In this document: piece after piece, positions 1 to 8,239 of the stretch
Position numbering within the stretch: the first letter of the stretch is position 1
Layout: each line of letters starts with the position of its first letter
Assembly: GCA_027451285.1 (NCBI GenBank)
Contig: DAIDJP010000018.1
Location: forward strand, 1-64,000
DNA: 64,000 nucleotides
Origin: Acidimicrobiaceae bacterium
Lineage (GTDB): Bacteria > Actinomycetota > Acidimicrobiia > Acidimicrobiales > RAAP-2
Direction of reading: 5' to 3'
Notes under the pieces: model-generated
What the model was told of the DNA's origin: nothing
Databases searched by the model: none
What the model saw: the letters and a program-made list of their open reading frames with translations, nothing else
Position numbers and translations under genes: made by a program

Positions 1-655
1 ATCCCGAGACCGAGATCGAGTTCCACTTGGGCATCTCGGCCGCGGTGAAGGCCATGGTGTCGCGCACCAGGCGCATCGACTGGCGCGGGGGGAAGACGAA
101 CTCCTTCTGGGCCTGGTACTCCTTCAAGATGTCGTTCTGCAATGTGCCGCCGAGCGCGGCGCGTGGCACGCCTCTTTCTTCGGCCTGGGCGACGAAGAGC
201 GCGAGCATCACCGCGGCGGGCGAGTTGATGGTCATCGACGTCGTGATGCGCGACAGGTCGATGCCGGCGAAGAGGTCGCGCACGTCGGCGAGGGAGTCAA
301 TGGCCACGCCGCAGCGCCCCACCTCGCCGAGGGACATGGCATCGTCGGAGTCGAGCCCGAGCAGGGTGGGCATGTCAAAGGCCGTCGACAGTCCGGTGCC
401 GCCGGCCGCGATGATCTCGCGAAAGCGCGCGTTGGTGTCGACGGCGGTGCCAAATCCCGCGAACATGCGCATGGTCCAGAGCTTCGAGCGGTACATCGAG
501 GCGTGGATGCCCCGGGTGTAGGGGTAGGCCCCCGGGAACTCGCCATCCTCGGGCCCGTAGACCGGCTCTAAGGGGACTCCCGAGAGGGTCGTGAAGTCGG
601 CGTCGCGCGTGGGCGCCGCGTCGAAGGCCTCGCGCCAGGTCTTGAGGTTACTCAC
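1..655 (-). CDS. Isobutyryl-CoA mutase-type large subunit (methylmalonyl-CoA mutase family), partial
   Basis: The window edge cuts this gene, leaving the first 218 codons. It opens with GTG at 655, overlapping the TGA of the upstream hydratase gene (GTGA), so it belongs to the same operon. The sequence is the N-terminal part of the adenosylcobalamin-dependent acyl-CoA mutase barrel ([19 protein letters not shown] near residue 45, NDILKEY near 174). Two positions known to set substrate choice are Phe65 and Gln183. They are 118 residues apart, as are Tyr89 and Arg207 of methylmalonyl-CoA mutase, and Phe and Gln are what isobutyryl-CoA mutases carry. I therefore infer isobutyryl-CoA/n-butyryl-CoA isomerisation rather than methylmalonyl-CoA. 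The short N-terminus fits the class whose B12-binding subunit is a separate gene, not seen here. This gene is GC-rich, unlike its upstream partners. Confidence 0.85.
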   Translation of the reverse strand, partial: MSNLKTWREAFDAAPTRDADFTTLSGVPLEPVYGPEDGEFPGAYPYTRGIHASMYRSKLWTMRMFAGFGTAVDTNARFREIIAAGGTGLSTAFDMPTLLGLDSDDAMSLGEVGRCGVAIDSLADVRDLFAGIDLSRITTSMTINSPAAVMLALFVAQAEERGVPRAALGGTLQNDILKEYQAQKEFVFPPRQSMRLVRDTMAFTAAEMPKWNSISVSG

Positions 656-1500
656 GTGGACTCCGTTGGCGCGTCCAAACTCTCATCTGCCCTCAAGTCA
701 ACGTCGAGATTAAAGACGGGAGGACGCTTCTCGAGAAATGCATCGATGGCTTCAGAAAGGTCGTGCTGATAGTGCAGAGTCGAAACGGCCCAAAACGACG
801 AGTCCATAGACGCCGTCAGGCTTGACTCCCACGAAGTTGACAGGGCCTTCTTCGTCGCTTCCAGCGCTCGCCAGGGCTTAGCAGCGATCACGCTCGCCAG
901 GCCCACTGCAACATCCAATAATTCCTCGGGTTCGACCGTCCGGCTGACCAGCCCTAAACGAAGAGCCCTCTCTGCTCCGAATACCTCTCCCGTCAGAGCC
1001 ATCTCGGCGGCGACGCCGGAGCCAACCAGGCGGGGTAGGAACCACGTTCCTCCGTTTCCCGGCACCAATCCCATATTGATGTAGGTTTCGCCAAATCTTG
1101 CCGTCGTCGAGGCGATTCGAACGTCGCATGCGAGAGCGAGGTCGAGTCCGCCCGCAGTAGCGCCACCGTTGACAGCGGCGATGAAAACGATCCTTGACGT
1201 CGTGAGTCGACGCGTGATCGGAAATAGGATCCGCGCGTTGAAGGGCTCGCCTGTGCGAATGAGGTCATCACGAAGGTAGTCACGAAAAGCCACGAGGTCG
1301 GCACCCGAACAGAATTGGCGCCCCGCCCCGGTAAGAACAACACACCTAATAGAACGGTCAGGTTCCAGTTCATCAAGAAGTCCTGACAGCATCTCCGCGA
1401 GCTCGGGAACCACTCCATTACCGCGTTCGGGCCGGTTGAGAGTCATCAGTCCAACTCCCGGGGCGACTCGCTCAAAGAGAACAAGGTCTCGCTCGCTCAT
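652..1500 (-). CDS. Enoyl-CoA hydratase/isomerase family protein
   Basis: A 282-residue crotonase-fold protein, the usual length of the family. Visible landmarks are the NRPERGNG segment near residue 22, FCSGADL (oxyanion-hole strand) and [16 protein letters not shown], followed by a [15 protein letters not shown] segment at the catalytic-acid region. It would hydrate a trans-2-enoyl-CoA or isomerise a double bond in a CoA pathway. ATG at 1500 overlaps the TGA of the acyl-CoA ligase gene (ATGA); a longer in-frame reading up to 1632 only covers ligase sequence and is not used. Its own TGA overlaps the mutase GTG start. The substrate cannot be read from the sequence. GC is about 55% in the first 60 bases against about 68% just inside the mutase gene. 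Confidence 0.88.
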   Translation of the reverse strand: MSERDLVLFERVAPGVGLMTLNRPERGNGVVPELAEMLSGLLDELEPDRSIRCVVLTGAGRQFCSGADLVAFRDYLRDDLIRTGEPFNARILFPITRRLTTSRIVFIAAVNGGATAGGLDLALACDVRIASTTARFGETYINMGLVPGNGGTWFLPRLVGSGVAAEMALTGEVFGAERALRLGLVSRTVEPEELLDVAVGLASVIAAKPWRALEATKKALSTSWESSLTASMDSSFWAVSTLHYQHDLSEAIDAFLEKRPPVFNLDVDLRADESLDAPTEST

Positions 1501-3077
1501 GATGACGGCGACGCTCCTCCGGCCATTGTCCGGTCGAAACCCTCCCAGTACCGTGCGCGGACTTCCCGACGAAGCACTTTGCCGTACGCGCTGACGGGCA
1601 ACTCGTTGACAAAGTCGACGACTTTCGGGCACTTGTATCCCGCAAGATGCTCGTGGCAGTACGCGATGAGCTCCTCAGAGGAGACGCTCGACGATTCGTT
1701 GACAACCACGACTGCGCGAACGGCTTCCCCCCAATAGGGATCAGGCACACCGACTACGACTGTTTGGTGCACTTCGGGATGGGTGATCAAGACCGACTCC
1801 ACCTCCGTCGGATAGACGTTGTTCCCTCCAGAGATCACCACGTCTTTTTTCCGGTCGTGGAGGTACAGGAAGCCCGTTGCGTCAAATGCCCCCACGTCTC
1901 CCGTATGTAGCCAGCCATTGTGAAGAGCCTCGTTCGTGGCCACTTCGTCGCGCCAGTACCCGGCCATGACAACGTCGCCCCTCACTAGAACCTCCCCCGA
2001 AACGCCGGGGGCACAGGGAACCCCGTTCTCATCCACGACGACAACCTCGACGTCCGTTCGGGGAATCCCAACCGAACCAAGACGCGGATCATCGGAGTCC
2101 AGGAATCGCGCATGTTGATCGAGAGAGAGAGACGTCGCCGTTATCGGGCACTCACCCTGGCCAAAGATCTGCACAAACACTGATCCAAAGGTCTGAAGCG
2201 CTCGTTTGAGATCGTGCACGTAGATGGGTGCGCCACCGTAGCAAACGGCAACGAGGCTGGTGAGATCCCAGCGGCCGCTCTCAAACTCTTCGATTGAACG
2301 GACTATTTGCGTCGGCGCCATGAAGGCAACGTGAGTCACCCGATGACTCTCGATCAGCTCGAACATGTGTGTTGGTTCGAAACTCAGACGATCCGAGATG
2401 ACGTGCGTCGCCCCTCGAGCAATGCCGGGAAGCGCGACGAGTCCGCTTCCGTGCGAGAGCGGTGCCACGTGGAGAAGGGTGTCATGGGCCTGAATGTTGT
2501 AGACGTCCGCCAAATAGTTCATCGACATCGCCACCAGATTGCGGTGTGTCAGTGTTGCGCCCTTTGGGCGACCGGTCGTCCCGGAGGTGTAGAAAAGCCA
2601 CGCCGGGTCGTCGGGTTCCGGTTCGGCGATGCGTGAGGAGACCTCGGCACTCGCAAGCAAATCTTCGTATTCACTCTGACCACTCGTCAGTGAAATATCA
2701 AAAACTTTCACCGTGGCGTTCTCTAGTGAACTTAAGTGGGCGACTTCGGGATGCGTCGTCGAGTTGTAGACCAGAACTTTCGAGCCCGAATGTTCAACGA
2801 TGTAGTCAACTTCCTTCACGTGCAGCCGGGAGTTCAGGGGGACGACCACGAACCCTCCCAGAAACGCGCCGTGCATGATCTCAAAGACCTCCACGCAGTT
2901 CTGAAGCGTGAAGGCAACTCGGTCGCCTGGGCGCAGTCCCTGGGTGCGGAGGGCGGAAGCGAATCGAAGAGCTCGCTCCGCGAGTTGGCCATACGTCTGA
3001 GACCTAACACCACACGTCAGCGCGATCGAATCCGCTCGCCGTTGAGCTGACTTCAAGAGAAACTGACCAACGTTCAC
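1497..3077 (-). CDS. Acyl-CoA synthetase (AMP-forming fatty-acid/aromatic acid-CoA ligase)
   Basis: A 526-residue member of the acyl-adenylate (ANL) superfamily that would activate the pathway carboxylate with ATP and CoA. The phosphate-binding motif YTSGTTGRPKGATLTHRN is intact. The motifs IFGQGE, HTGDVGAFDATGFLYLHDR and KKDVVISGGNNVYPTEVE follow, and the C-terminal catalytic lysine lies in VSAYGKVLRRE. I place the start at GTG 3077 because it overlaps the TGA of the DUF35 gene (GTGA), matching the other junctions; in-frame sequence further upstream lies inside that gene. The substrate is unknown. Context suggests a branched or cyclic acid imported by the ABC transporter encoded at the head of the operon. 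Confidence 0.9.
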   Translation of the reverse strand: MNVGQFLLKSAQRRADSIALTCGVRSQTYGQLAERALRFASALRTQGLRPGDRVAFTLQNCVEVFEIMHGAFLGGFVVVPLNSRLHVKEVDYIVEHSGSKVLVYNSTTHPEVAHLSSLENATVKVFDISLTSGQSEYEDLLASAEVSSRIAEPEPDDPAWLFYTSGTTGRPKGATLTHRNLVAMSMNYLADVYNIQAHDTLLHVAPLSHGSGLVALPGIARGATHVISDRLSFEPTHMFELIESHRVTHVAFMAPTQIVRSIEEFESGRWDLTSLVAVCYGGAPIYVHDLKRALQTFGSVFVQIFGQGECPITATSLSLDQHARFLDSDDPRLGSVGIPRTDVEVVVVDENGVPCAPGVSGEVLVRGDVVMAGYWRDEVATNEALHNGWLHTGDVGAFDATGFLYLHDRKKDVVISGGNNVYPTEVESVLITHPEVHQTVVVGVPDPYWGEAVRAVVVVNESSSVSSEELIAYCHEHLAGYKCPKVVDFVNELPVSAYGKVLRREVRARYWEGFDRTMAGGASPSS

Positions 3078-3499
3078 GGCTTGGCTCTTTCGTCGTTCGA
3101 TAATGCGACAAACCAGGGCGCCGAACCCTTCGCTCCGGGTGCGGGGGCGGCGAATCGAACCGGAATGTCGCACGCGAAAGAATCCCATTCTCCTTCATCA
3201 TCAGGCGTGAGTCGAACAAGAATTTGCACTCCCTCGCTCAATCGCACAACACCAACCGCGTAAGGGATCTCACCGACGAAGTCACTAGGGCTACCGGCGC
3301 GAATGACCGCGAAACTGGTGAGGACGCCTCTGCCCGATGCGCGAACTAGCGACAGAGAAGAAGATCCGCACTCGGGGCAGCGGTACTTAGGGTACATGAT
3401 GAACGTGTGACACTCCGAACACCTTTGCACGCGCAACTCGCCGCGACTGAGGGCATCGTGCCACTCATGCTCGAATCGTGAATCGAGAATTTCACTCAT
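3074..3499 (-). CDS. DUF35 OB-fold protein with rubredoxin-like zinc ribbon (acyl-CoA-associated)
   Basis: A 141-residue protein with a zinc-ribbon quartet Cys27-x2-Cys30 and Cys41-x2-Cys44 followed by an OB-fold (LTSFAVIRAG... PYAVGVVRL). This is the DUF35/ACAC architecture. Proteins of this family form complexes with thiolase-like partners: ChsH2 with Ltp2 in steroid side-chain retro-aldol cleavage, and the archaeal HMG-CoA synthase complex. Its start ATG overlaps by one base the TGA of the thiolase-like gene immediately upstream (TGATG), which strongly suggests a stoichiometric complex with that protein. It is not itself expected to be catalytic; it would bind the CoA end or scaffold the partner. 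Confidence 0.88.
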   Translation of the reverse strand: MSEILDSRFEHEWHDALSRGELRVQRCSECHTFIMYPKYRCPECGSSSLSLVRASGRGVLTSFAVIRAGSPSDFVGEIPYAVGVVRLSEGVQILVRLTPDDEGEWDSFACDIPVRFAAPAPGAKGSAPWFVALSNDERAKP

Positions 3500-4680
3500 C
3501 AGGTCCTCCGCTCTAGAAGCATGACCTGCGAATCCATGTAACTTCCTCCCGAACCGCCCACCACGGCGCGTTGAATTTCGCGCACTTGGCGCAGCGGTTC
3601 TGCGCGATGCAACAGCTGGCGTATCGCTTCGACCAGCAGTGCGGTCCCTCCACCGACGCCGGTGTGCCCGGCCGAAAGCAGGCCCCCGTTGGTGTTGACT
3701 GGTAGGCGCCCCCCCGGAGAGAACGTACCTGCGGCGAATAGACGCGCAGCTTCACCTACGGGCGCTAGCCCGATTCCCTCGAGGGCGATCGCCAGCACCG
3801 CAGCGTAGGAATCGTAGACCTCGGCGAGTTGAACGTCCTGTGGCTCCCAGCCCGCTTGGTCAAACGCGAGGCGAGCGGCCTCGGGCCAACCCAACACCGC
3901 GAGTTCGGCCTCCTGACCGATGCTGTAGTGCGAGACGACGCCACCCGAACCAGCGAGGGCCACCCATGGTTCACCTCGCATTCGCGCATCGGACTCGCTG
4001 GTCACGACGAAGGCCGCAGCGCCGTCGGCGAGCATCGGACACTCGTACGCGTGCAGTGGATCGGTGACCTTCCGTGACGCGAGAACGGCTTCGACGGTTA
4101 GCGAGCGATCTCGATACATCGCGTTGGGATTGAGGTTCGCCCAATCACGGAGTGCGACGCACACGGCGGCCATCTCTTCTGCGCTCGATCCGCTCTCGTG
4201 CATATAGCGACGCGTGATGAGTGCCCCAATCGCGTTGAAGGTCAAACCAACGGGACGTTCCCACTCACGTGGAATCCCGTAGCCGCTTAGCATGTCAATC
4301 ATCTCCTCGACCGGCGCCGAGCCCCAACGATCGGCCTGCGCGACCAGCACATTGCGGGCGTGGCCCGTAGCCACGAGGCTGGCCGCAATCCGAGCAGCGT
4401 TGTCACTGGTGGAACCGCCGGAGTGGACCATGAAATTGAAATGAGCTCGACGATTGAGACCCAACTCCTCCACCACCCGCGAAAAAATGAGATCCGCTTG
4501 ATCATCGCTCGAATGCAGGCACGGGATCAGTACAACTGCGTCAATGTCTTCCGGGCGAAGTTGGGCGTCACGAATTGCCCGATGCGAGACTTCGACTAGC
4601 GCTCCCATGAATGTGCGATCCGCGAACCGACCCGACGGAATCTCTCCAACGCCGACAAATGCGGCCTGAAGGTCACTCAT
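3499..4680 (-). CDS. Thiolase-like protein without the nucleophilic Cys; likely Ltp2-type aldolase subunit
   Basis: A 393-residue thiolase-superfamily protein (SCP-x/lipid-transfer branch). Where thiolases carry the acyl-accepting cysteine, this sequence reads FMVHSGGSTSDNAA, with no Cys. The C-terminal NTNGGLLSAGHTGVGG region keeps its histidine. A tyrosine-bearing VYDSYAAV segment replaces the usual HD-type motif. Cys-less members such as Ltp2 are retro-aldolases that act together with a DUF35 partner, and a DUF35 gene follows with a one-base overlap. I infer cleavage of a beta-hydroxyacyl-CoA into a ketone or aldehyde plus a short acyl-CoA. A non-catalytic or degraded thiolase is the alternative. 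The start ATG overlaps the MaoC TGA (ATGA). Confidence 0.82.
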   Translation of the reverse strand: MSDLQAAFVGVGEIPSGRFADRTFMGALVEVSHRAIRDAQLRPEDIDAVVLIPCLHSSDDQADLIFSRVVEELGLNRRAHFNFMVHSGGSTSDNAARIAASLVATGHARNVLVAQADRWGSAPVEEMIDMLSGYGIPREWERPVGLTFNAIGALITRRYMHESGSSAEEMAAVCVALRDWANLNPNAMYRDRSLTVEAVLASRKVTDPLHAYECPMLADGAAAFVVTSESDARMRGEPWVALAGSGGVVSHYSIGQEAELAVLGWPEAARLAFDQAGWEPQDVQLAEVYDSYAAVLAIALEGIGLAPVGEAARLFAAGTFSPGGRLPVNTNGGLLSAGHTGVGGGTALLVEAIRQLLHRAEPLRQVREIQRAVVGGSGGSYMDSQVMLLERRT

Positions 4681-5144
4681 GATTCCTCACTCTTCGCATT
4701 TCGACGAACCAGTACCTTCCACGTGAACGTCATTACGGACTCCCCCCTTTGATTCACGACGTTGTAAGCGAGGCTGATCTTGCCGAACTCCGGCTTCGAA
4801 CTCGCCTGTGCGTCAATGATCTCCACATTGACGTGCACGGTGTCGCCGGGGCGAACCGGCCTCAGCGCGCGCAGATCATCACATCCGAGAAGTGCCTCGA
4901 CCGAGGTGCCGTACGTACCCGACAACGCGACCAAACCTACGGCCATCGAGAACGTAAGGGGGCCATGAGCAATGCGGCCATTGAACTGAGTTTTACGGGC
5001 GTACTCTTCGTCGACGTGCAATGGGTAGTGGTCGCCAGTGAGCCCTGCAAAAGTGAGAATGTCCGCGACCTCAATCGTGCGACCCGACGTCGTAAATCGA
5101 TCTCCGATCTCATAGTCCTCGAAGTACTCGTGGCTTGCGGTCAC
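4677..5144 (-). CDS. MaoC-like (R)-specific enoyl-CoA hydratase
   Basis: A single hot-dog domain of 155 residues. The hydratase motif is visible: FAGLTGDHYPLHVDEEYA, carrying the catalytic Asp and His, followed by GRIAHGPLTFSMAVGL. It would add water to a 2-enoyl-CoA, making the beta-hydroxyacyl-CoA used by the thiolase-like/DUF35 pair encoded next. The start is GTG at 5144, overlapping the TGA of the acyl-CoA dehydrogenase gene (GTGA). Acyl-CoA dehydrogenase, MaoC, thiolase-like and DUF35 genes in this order resemble the side-chain module of bacterial steroid degradation. Here the MaoC and DUF35 domains are separate proteins. Confidence 0.9.
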   Translation of the reverse strand: MTASHEYFEDYEIGDRFTTSGRTIEVADILTFAGLTGDHYPLHVDEEYARKTQFNGRIAHGPLTFSMAVGLVALSGTYGTSVEALLGCDDLRALRPVRPGDTVHVNVEIIDAQASSKPEFGKISLAYNVVNQRGESVMTFTWKVLVRRNAKSEES

Positions 5145-6277
5145 AGCCCCATCTCCCGAGCGATGATTGTTCGCTGAATCTCGTTAGTACCACCGCCAAC
5201 CATGCCGTGCTTCGCTTCGCGAAAGTAGCGCTCCATGTCATAGACCGGGAGTTGGGCGTATCCCCCAAGTGCCTGCATTCCGTTGAACGCGATCTTGAAC
5301 GCGACATCAGCTGCGAACACTTTGGCCATCGAAACTTCCTTGATAGCGCGTTCGCCACGTGCCATCTTGTCGGCTGCCGCGTAGACAAGCAGACGGGCGG
5401 CCGACAACTCGGTCTCATTCTCGGCCATGCGATGCTTGAGAACCTGGAATGAGGAGAGGGAGCGACCGAACTGTTCGCGTTCTTTCGTGTACTTGATCGT
5501 GTCATCCAGCGCGGTTCTCGCGTTTCCGACGTACGAGGCGGCAAGACCCAGACGCTCGTACTCGAGATGCTCGCCAATGTACTCCCATCCTCGATTGGGT
5601 TCGCCGATAATGTTGCCCTCCGGAACGCGTACGTCGGTCATGAAGAACTCGGTGGTGCCAAGACTCCGACGAACGATTGTCGGCATCTTATGAATTTCCA
5701 GTCCTGGAGTGTCATTGGGCACCAGAATTAGGCTCAGTCCCCGGTGTCGATCTTCTGAAGTTCGCGCCAATATCGTGATGACGGCGCCAGGTAGATGCGC
5801 ACCGGAGCACCAGATCTTGTTCCCGTTGAGGACCCAGTGACCGTCAACGAGCTCGGCCCTGGTTCTCACTGCGGCGGCGTCGGAGCCAGCCTGAGGCTCG
5901 CTGATCGACACGCTGAACTTGCGCCGTCCAGTCAAGTAGTCACTCAAGTAATCCGACTTTTGTTGGTCGGTGCCGTGGTTGACAATGTTCTTCGCCGTAA
6001 ACATCGAGGTCATTACGCACGCGGCGGTATCTAGACTGAACTTTGCCATAGCTTCACAGAAGATCGCGTACATAATCGGGTTTGCCTCTAGTCCCCCAAG
6101 GGACTCAGGGATCAAGAGGCCGAGCCAACCGTTATCTGCAATCTTCTGATAGGCCTCGTCAGGGAACTCTCGGTTCTCATCATGCTCCCGGGTGTACTCG
6201 CGTCCGACCTCTTTATCCATGAAGGAGTGCAGGGTGTCGTGCCATGCCCGTTCTTCATCCGAATGGCGAAAATCCAT
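5141..6277 (-). CDS. Acyl-CoA dehydrogenase
   Basis: A 378-residue FAD-dependent acyl-CoA dehydrogenase of normal length. The flavin/substrate motif VSISEPQAGSDAAAVRTRA lies near residue 123, and the C-terminus carries the GGYAQLPVYDMERYFREAK and GGGTNEIQRTII elements. The catalytic glutamate of the short/medium-chain type (YEGT) is absent, since this enzyme has GGGT. Glu241 in LEYERLGLAA matches the alternative helix-G base of isovaleryl-CoA-type enzymes, suggesting a branched substrate. The start ATG is at 6277, with 44 bases separating it from the thiolase gene upstream. The stop overlaps the MaoC start. Electrons would pass to an ETF encoded elsewhere. Confidence 0.92.
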   Translation of the reverse strand: MDFRHSDEERAWHDTLHSFMDKEVGREYTREHDENREFPDEAYQKIADNGWLGLLIPESLGGLEANPIMYAIFCEAMAKFSLDTAACVMTSMFTAKNIVNHGTDQQKSDYLSDYLTGRRKFSVSISEPQAGSDAAAVRTRAELVDGHWVLNGNKIWCSGAHLPGAVITILARTSEDRHRGLSLILVPNDTPGLEIHKMPTIVRRSLGTTEFFMTDVRVPEGNIIGEPNRGWEYIGEHLEYERLGLAASYVGNARTALDDTIKYTKEREQFGRSLSSFQVLKHRMAENETELSAARLLVYAAADKMARGERAIKEVSMAKVFAADVAFKIAFNGMQALGGYAQLPVYDMERYFREAKHGMVGGGTNEIQRTIIAREMGL

Positions 6278-6321
6278 TTCTTCTCCCTATCGATCCATCA
6301 CCATGCTGGTGCTTGCCAACA

Positions 6322-7533
6322 TCAATGAGTGCGCTCCAAAATCGTTACGCTCACGGTTGCTTCATCGCGTTCGAGCACGCCCCCTCCGTTCTGAGCCAAG
6401 CCAAGGCGTGCCTCCGGAACTTGACGCTGCCCAGCCGATCCTCGCAGCTGTTCAGTGAGCTCGACTATCTGCGCGCAACCCGTCGCACCTATTGGATGCC
6501 CTCGGGACAACAAGCCCCCGCTCGAATTGATTGGCATCGTCCCGCCCGGAAGCGTCTGCTCGCGTCGCAAGAGTTCGAACGCACTCCCCGGCGAAGCCAA
6601 TCCCAACTCCTCCATGATGATCAATTCCGCTGGTGCTGCGGCATCGTGCACTTCGGCGAAGTCAATGTCCCCTGGTTCGACACTCGCAAAGGCGTACGCC
6701 CGCTCTCCCGCCACCATCGTGGGCGACACGCCGCCGTCGGGGTTATTGGACGTAACTGTCACAGCCCGTACCCGAATATCAGCTCGAGCCAGTCGTCGTG
6801 CCACGTCTCTCGATGCGACAACAACGGCCGCCGCCCCATCACTGAGTGCCGAACACATCGCGATAGTGAGAGGCGCAGAAATCAGACGGCCGCCCAACAC
6901 CTCTTCGATCGACAGTTCCTTTTGGAACTGTGCTCGAGGATTATGAGATCCGAGGGAGCGACTCTTGACAACGACTCGAGCCAGATCCTCAATCGTGGCT
7001 CCCGTTTGTTCAAGGTACTCGCGTCCCTTCAAGGAATAGTGATCCATGAGTGGCGAGGCGGGGATCATTCCGTCATCTAGCAGTCCCCCGAACGCGTAAC
7101 GTTCAACATACTCATGCATTTCTGGACGTCGCAGGGTGTCTGTTGCAGACGCCAACGCCGCAAACGATCTAGCTTTCTGAGCAATTCTGAGTTGTTCCAC
7201 GCCGATGGCCATTGCAATATCGGCAAAGCCACTCTTGACCGCCATCACCGCAAGGAAGAAGGCAGTGGACGATGACGAGCACGCATTTTCGACGTTTACG
7301 ACAGCAGATCCCAGAAGACCAGTGTTGCGAAGAAGAATCTGGCCGCGAATCATCTCTTGGCCCTGAAGTAGCCCCGCCGCGGCGTTGCCGACATACGCGT
7401 GTTGAATCTCAGTTTTGCCAACGCCGGCATCTAGGAGGGCCAGGGCCACGACCTCCTCAGTCAACTCCACAATTCCGACTCCTCTGCCACTGAAGTTCGT
7501 CATCGCCGTGCCAATCACGTACGCGTCGGTCAC
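6322..7533 (-). CDS. Thiolase (SCP-x-like acetyl-CoA acetyltransferase)
   Basis: A thiolase of about 403 residues with the nucleophilic cysteine in place (VVNVENACSSSSTAF) and the second-half motif INSSGGLLSRGHPIGATGCAQ. The family EVHDAAAPAE segment is present, while the usual C-terminal CxG motif reads NGGG, as in the SCP-x/lipid-transfer branch. It would cleave a 3-ketoacyl-CoA, complementing the Cys-less thiolase-like protein of the same operon. I choose GTG 7533 because GGAG stands six bases before it; TTG 7545 would add four residues but has no ribosome binding site. The 76-base gap to the TetR gene is one of the two real gaps in the operon. Confidence 0.88.
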   Translation of the reverse strand: MTDAYVIGTAMTNFSGRGVGIVELTEEVVALALLDAGVGKTEIQHAYVGNAAAGLLQGQEMIRGQILLRNTGLLGSAVVNVENACSSSSTAFFLAVMAVKSGFADIAMAIGVEQLRIAQKARSFAALASATDTLRRPEMHEYVERYAFGGLLDDGMIPASPLMDHYSLKGREYLEQTGATIEDLARVVVKSRSLGSHNPRAQFQKELSIEEVLGGRLISAPLTIAMCSALSDGAAAVVVASRDVARRLARADIRVRAVTVTSNNPDGGVSPTMVAGERAYAFASVEPGDIDFAEVHDAAAPAELIIMEELGLASPGSAFELLRREQTLPGGTMPINSSGGLLSRGHPIGATGCAQIVELTEQLRGSAGQRQVPEARLGLAQNGGGVLERDEATVSVTILERTH

Positions 7534-7609
7534 ATCCAACTCCAACGTGGGGTCGAGCGAGTGGTCGTCAGAAGCTGAGTGTCACGAAAGTTCAGGTGCT
7601 GAATGGACG

Positions 7610-8239
7610 TCATCGTGTGACCAAGCCATTGAGAACTGTGTCGGCGAAGAGATCACAAATGACGTCGAGTCGTGGGTCATTGGGCGACAGCCACTCTGCA
7701 GACCAGTTGAGGCTTCCCAATAACACCAGAATCGTCACGTGCTGATCGAGATTCTCGCTGAAATCTCCTGATTGAACTCCTTCACTTATGACGTCGGCAA
7801 AGTACTTCTCGTAGTTGCGACGCTTCTTTCGTACGAGCGTCTGGCTATCTGTGCTCAGGTAGCGCCATTGATGAAAGACCACTTGCGCCCACTGCGGATT
7901 GGCAGCAACGACCCTCAGATGCTCCCTAATCATCGAGCGAAGTCTCTCGCGAGGAGCCAGATTTCGGGGTACCGAATCCACCATCTCAACGAAACGATCA
8001 ATGCCGCTAGAGACGATTTCGAGCAGCATCTCCTCTTTGCCGCCAATGTGCGCGTAGAGGCTGCCCGGAAGGATGCCGACCTGTGTGGCGATGTCGCGCA
8101 CAGTGGTACCGGAATAGCCACGTTCGCCAAAGAGCCGAGTAGCGACCTCGATCATCATTGCCCTAGTGCCGTTCGATGTTCTCTCATCTGAGTTGTGGCT
8201 ACGTCCCGCGTTGCTCGCACCCTTGACGACATCGGTCAC
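7610..8239 (-). CDS. TetR/AcrR family transcriptional regulator
   Basis: A 209-residue regulator. The N-terminal helix-turn-helix (about residues 25-72) reads AMMIEVATRLFGERGY, then TTVRDIATQVGILPGSLYAH and KEEMLLEIV, the standard TetR pattern. The C-terminal domain has the length and composition of ligand-binding TetR domains, including a FHQWRYLS segment seen in regulators of CoA-ester catabolism such as the KstR2/FadR-like group. The start GTG overlaps the CoA-transferase TGA (GTGA). Lying inside the operon, it probably regulates its own transcription unit. A fitting operator is the palindrome at 13250-13263 on the operon promoter. I infer an acyl-CoA pathway intermediate as inducer. Confidence 0.9.
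   Translation of the reverse strand: MTDVVKGASNAGRSHNSDERTSNGTRAMMIEVATRLFGERGYSGTTVRDIATQVGILPGSLYAHIGGKEEMLLEIVSSGIDRFVEMVDSVPRNLAPRERLRSMIREHLRVVAANPQWAQVVFHQWRYLSTDSQTLVRKKRRNYEKYFADVISEGVQSGDFSENLDQHVTILVLLGSLNWSAEWLSPNDPRLDVICDLFADTVLNGLVTR

Noticed and set aside
652-1632. Longer hydratase reading with a 44-residue N-terminal extension
   Set aside because: The extension is out-of-frame ligase sequence, and ATG 1500 forms the same ATGA overlap seen at other junctions.
3499-4680. Reading the Cys-less thiolase-like gene as a pseudogene
   Set aside because: The frame is full length, overlaps both neighbours and keeps other motifs, and Cys-less relatives with DUF35 partners are functional aldolases.
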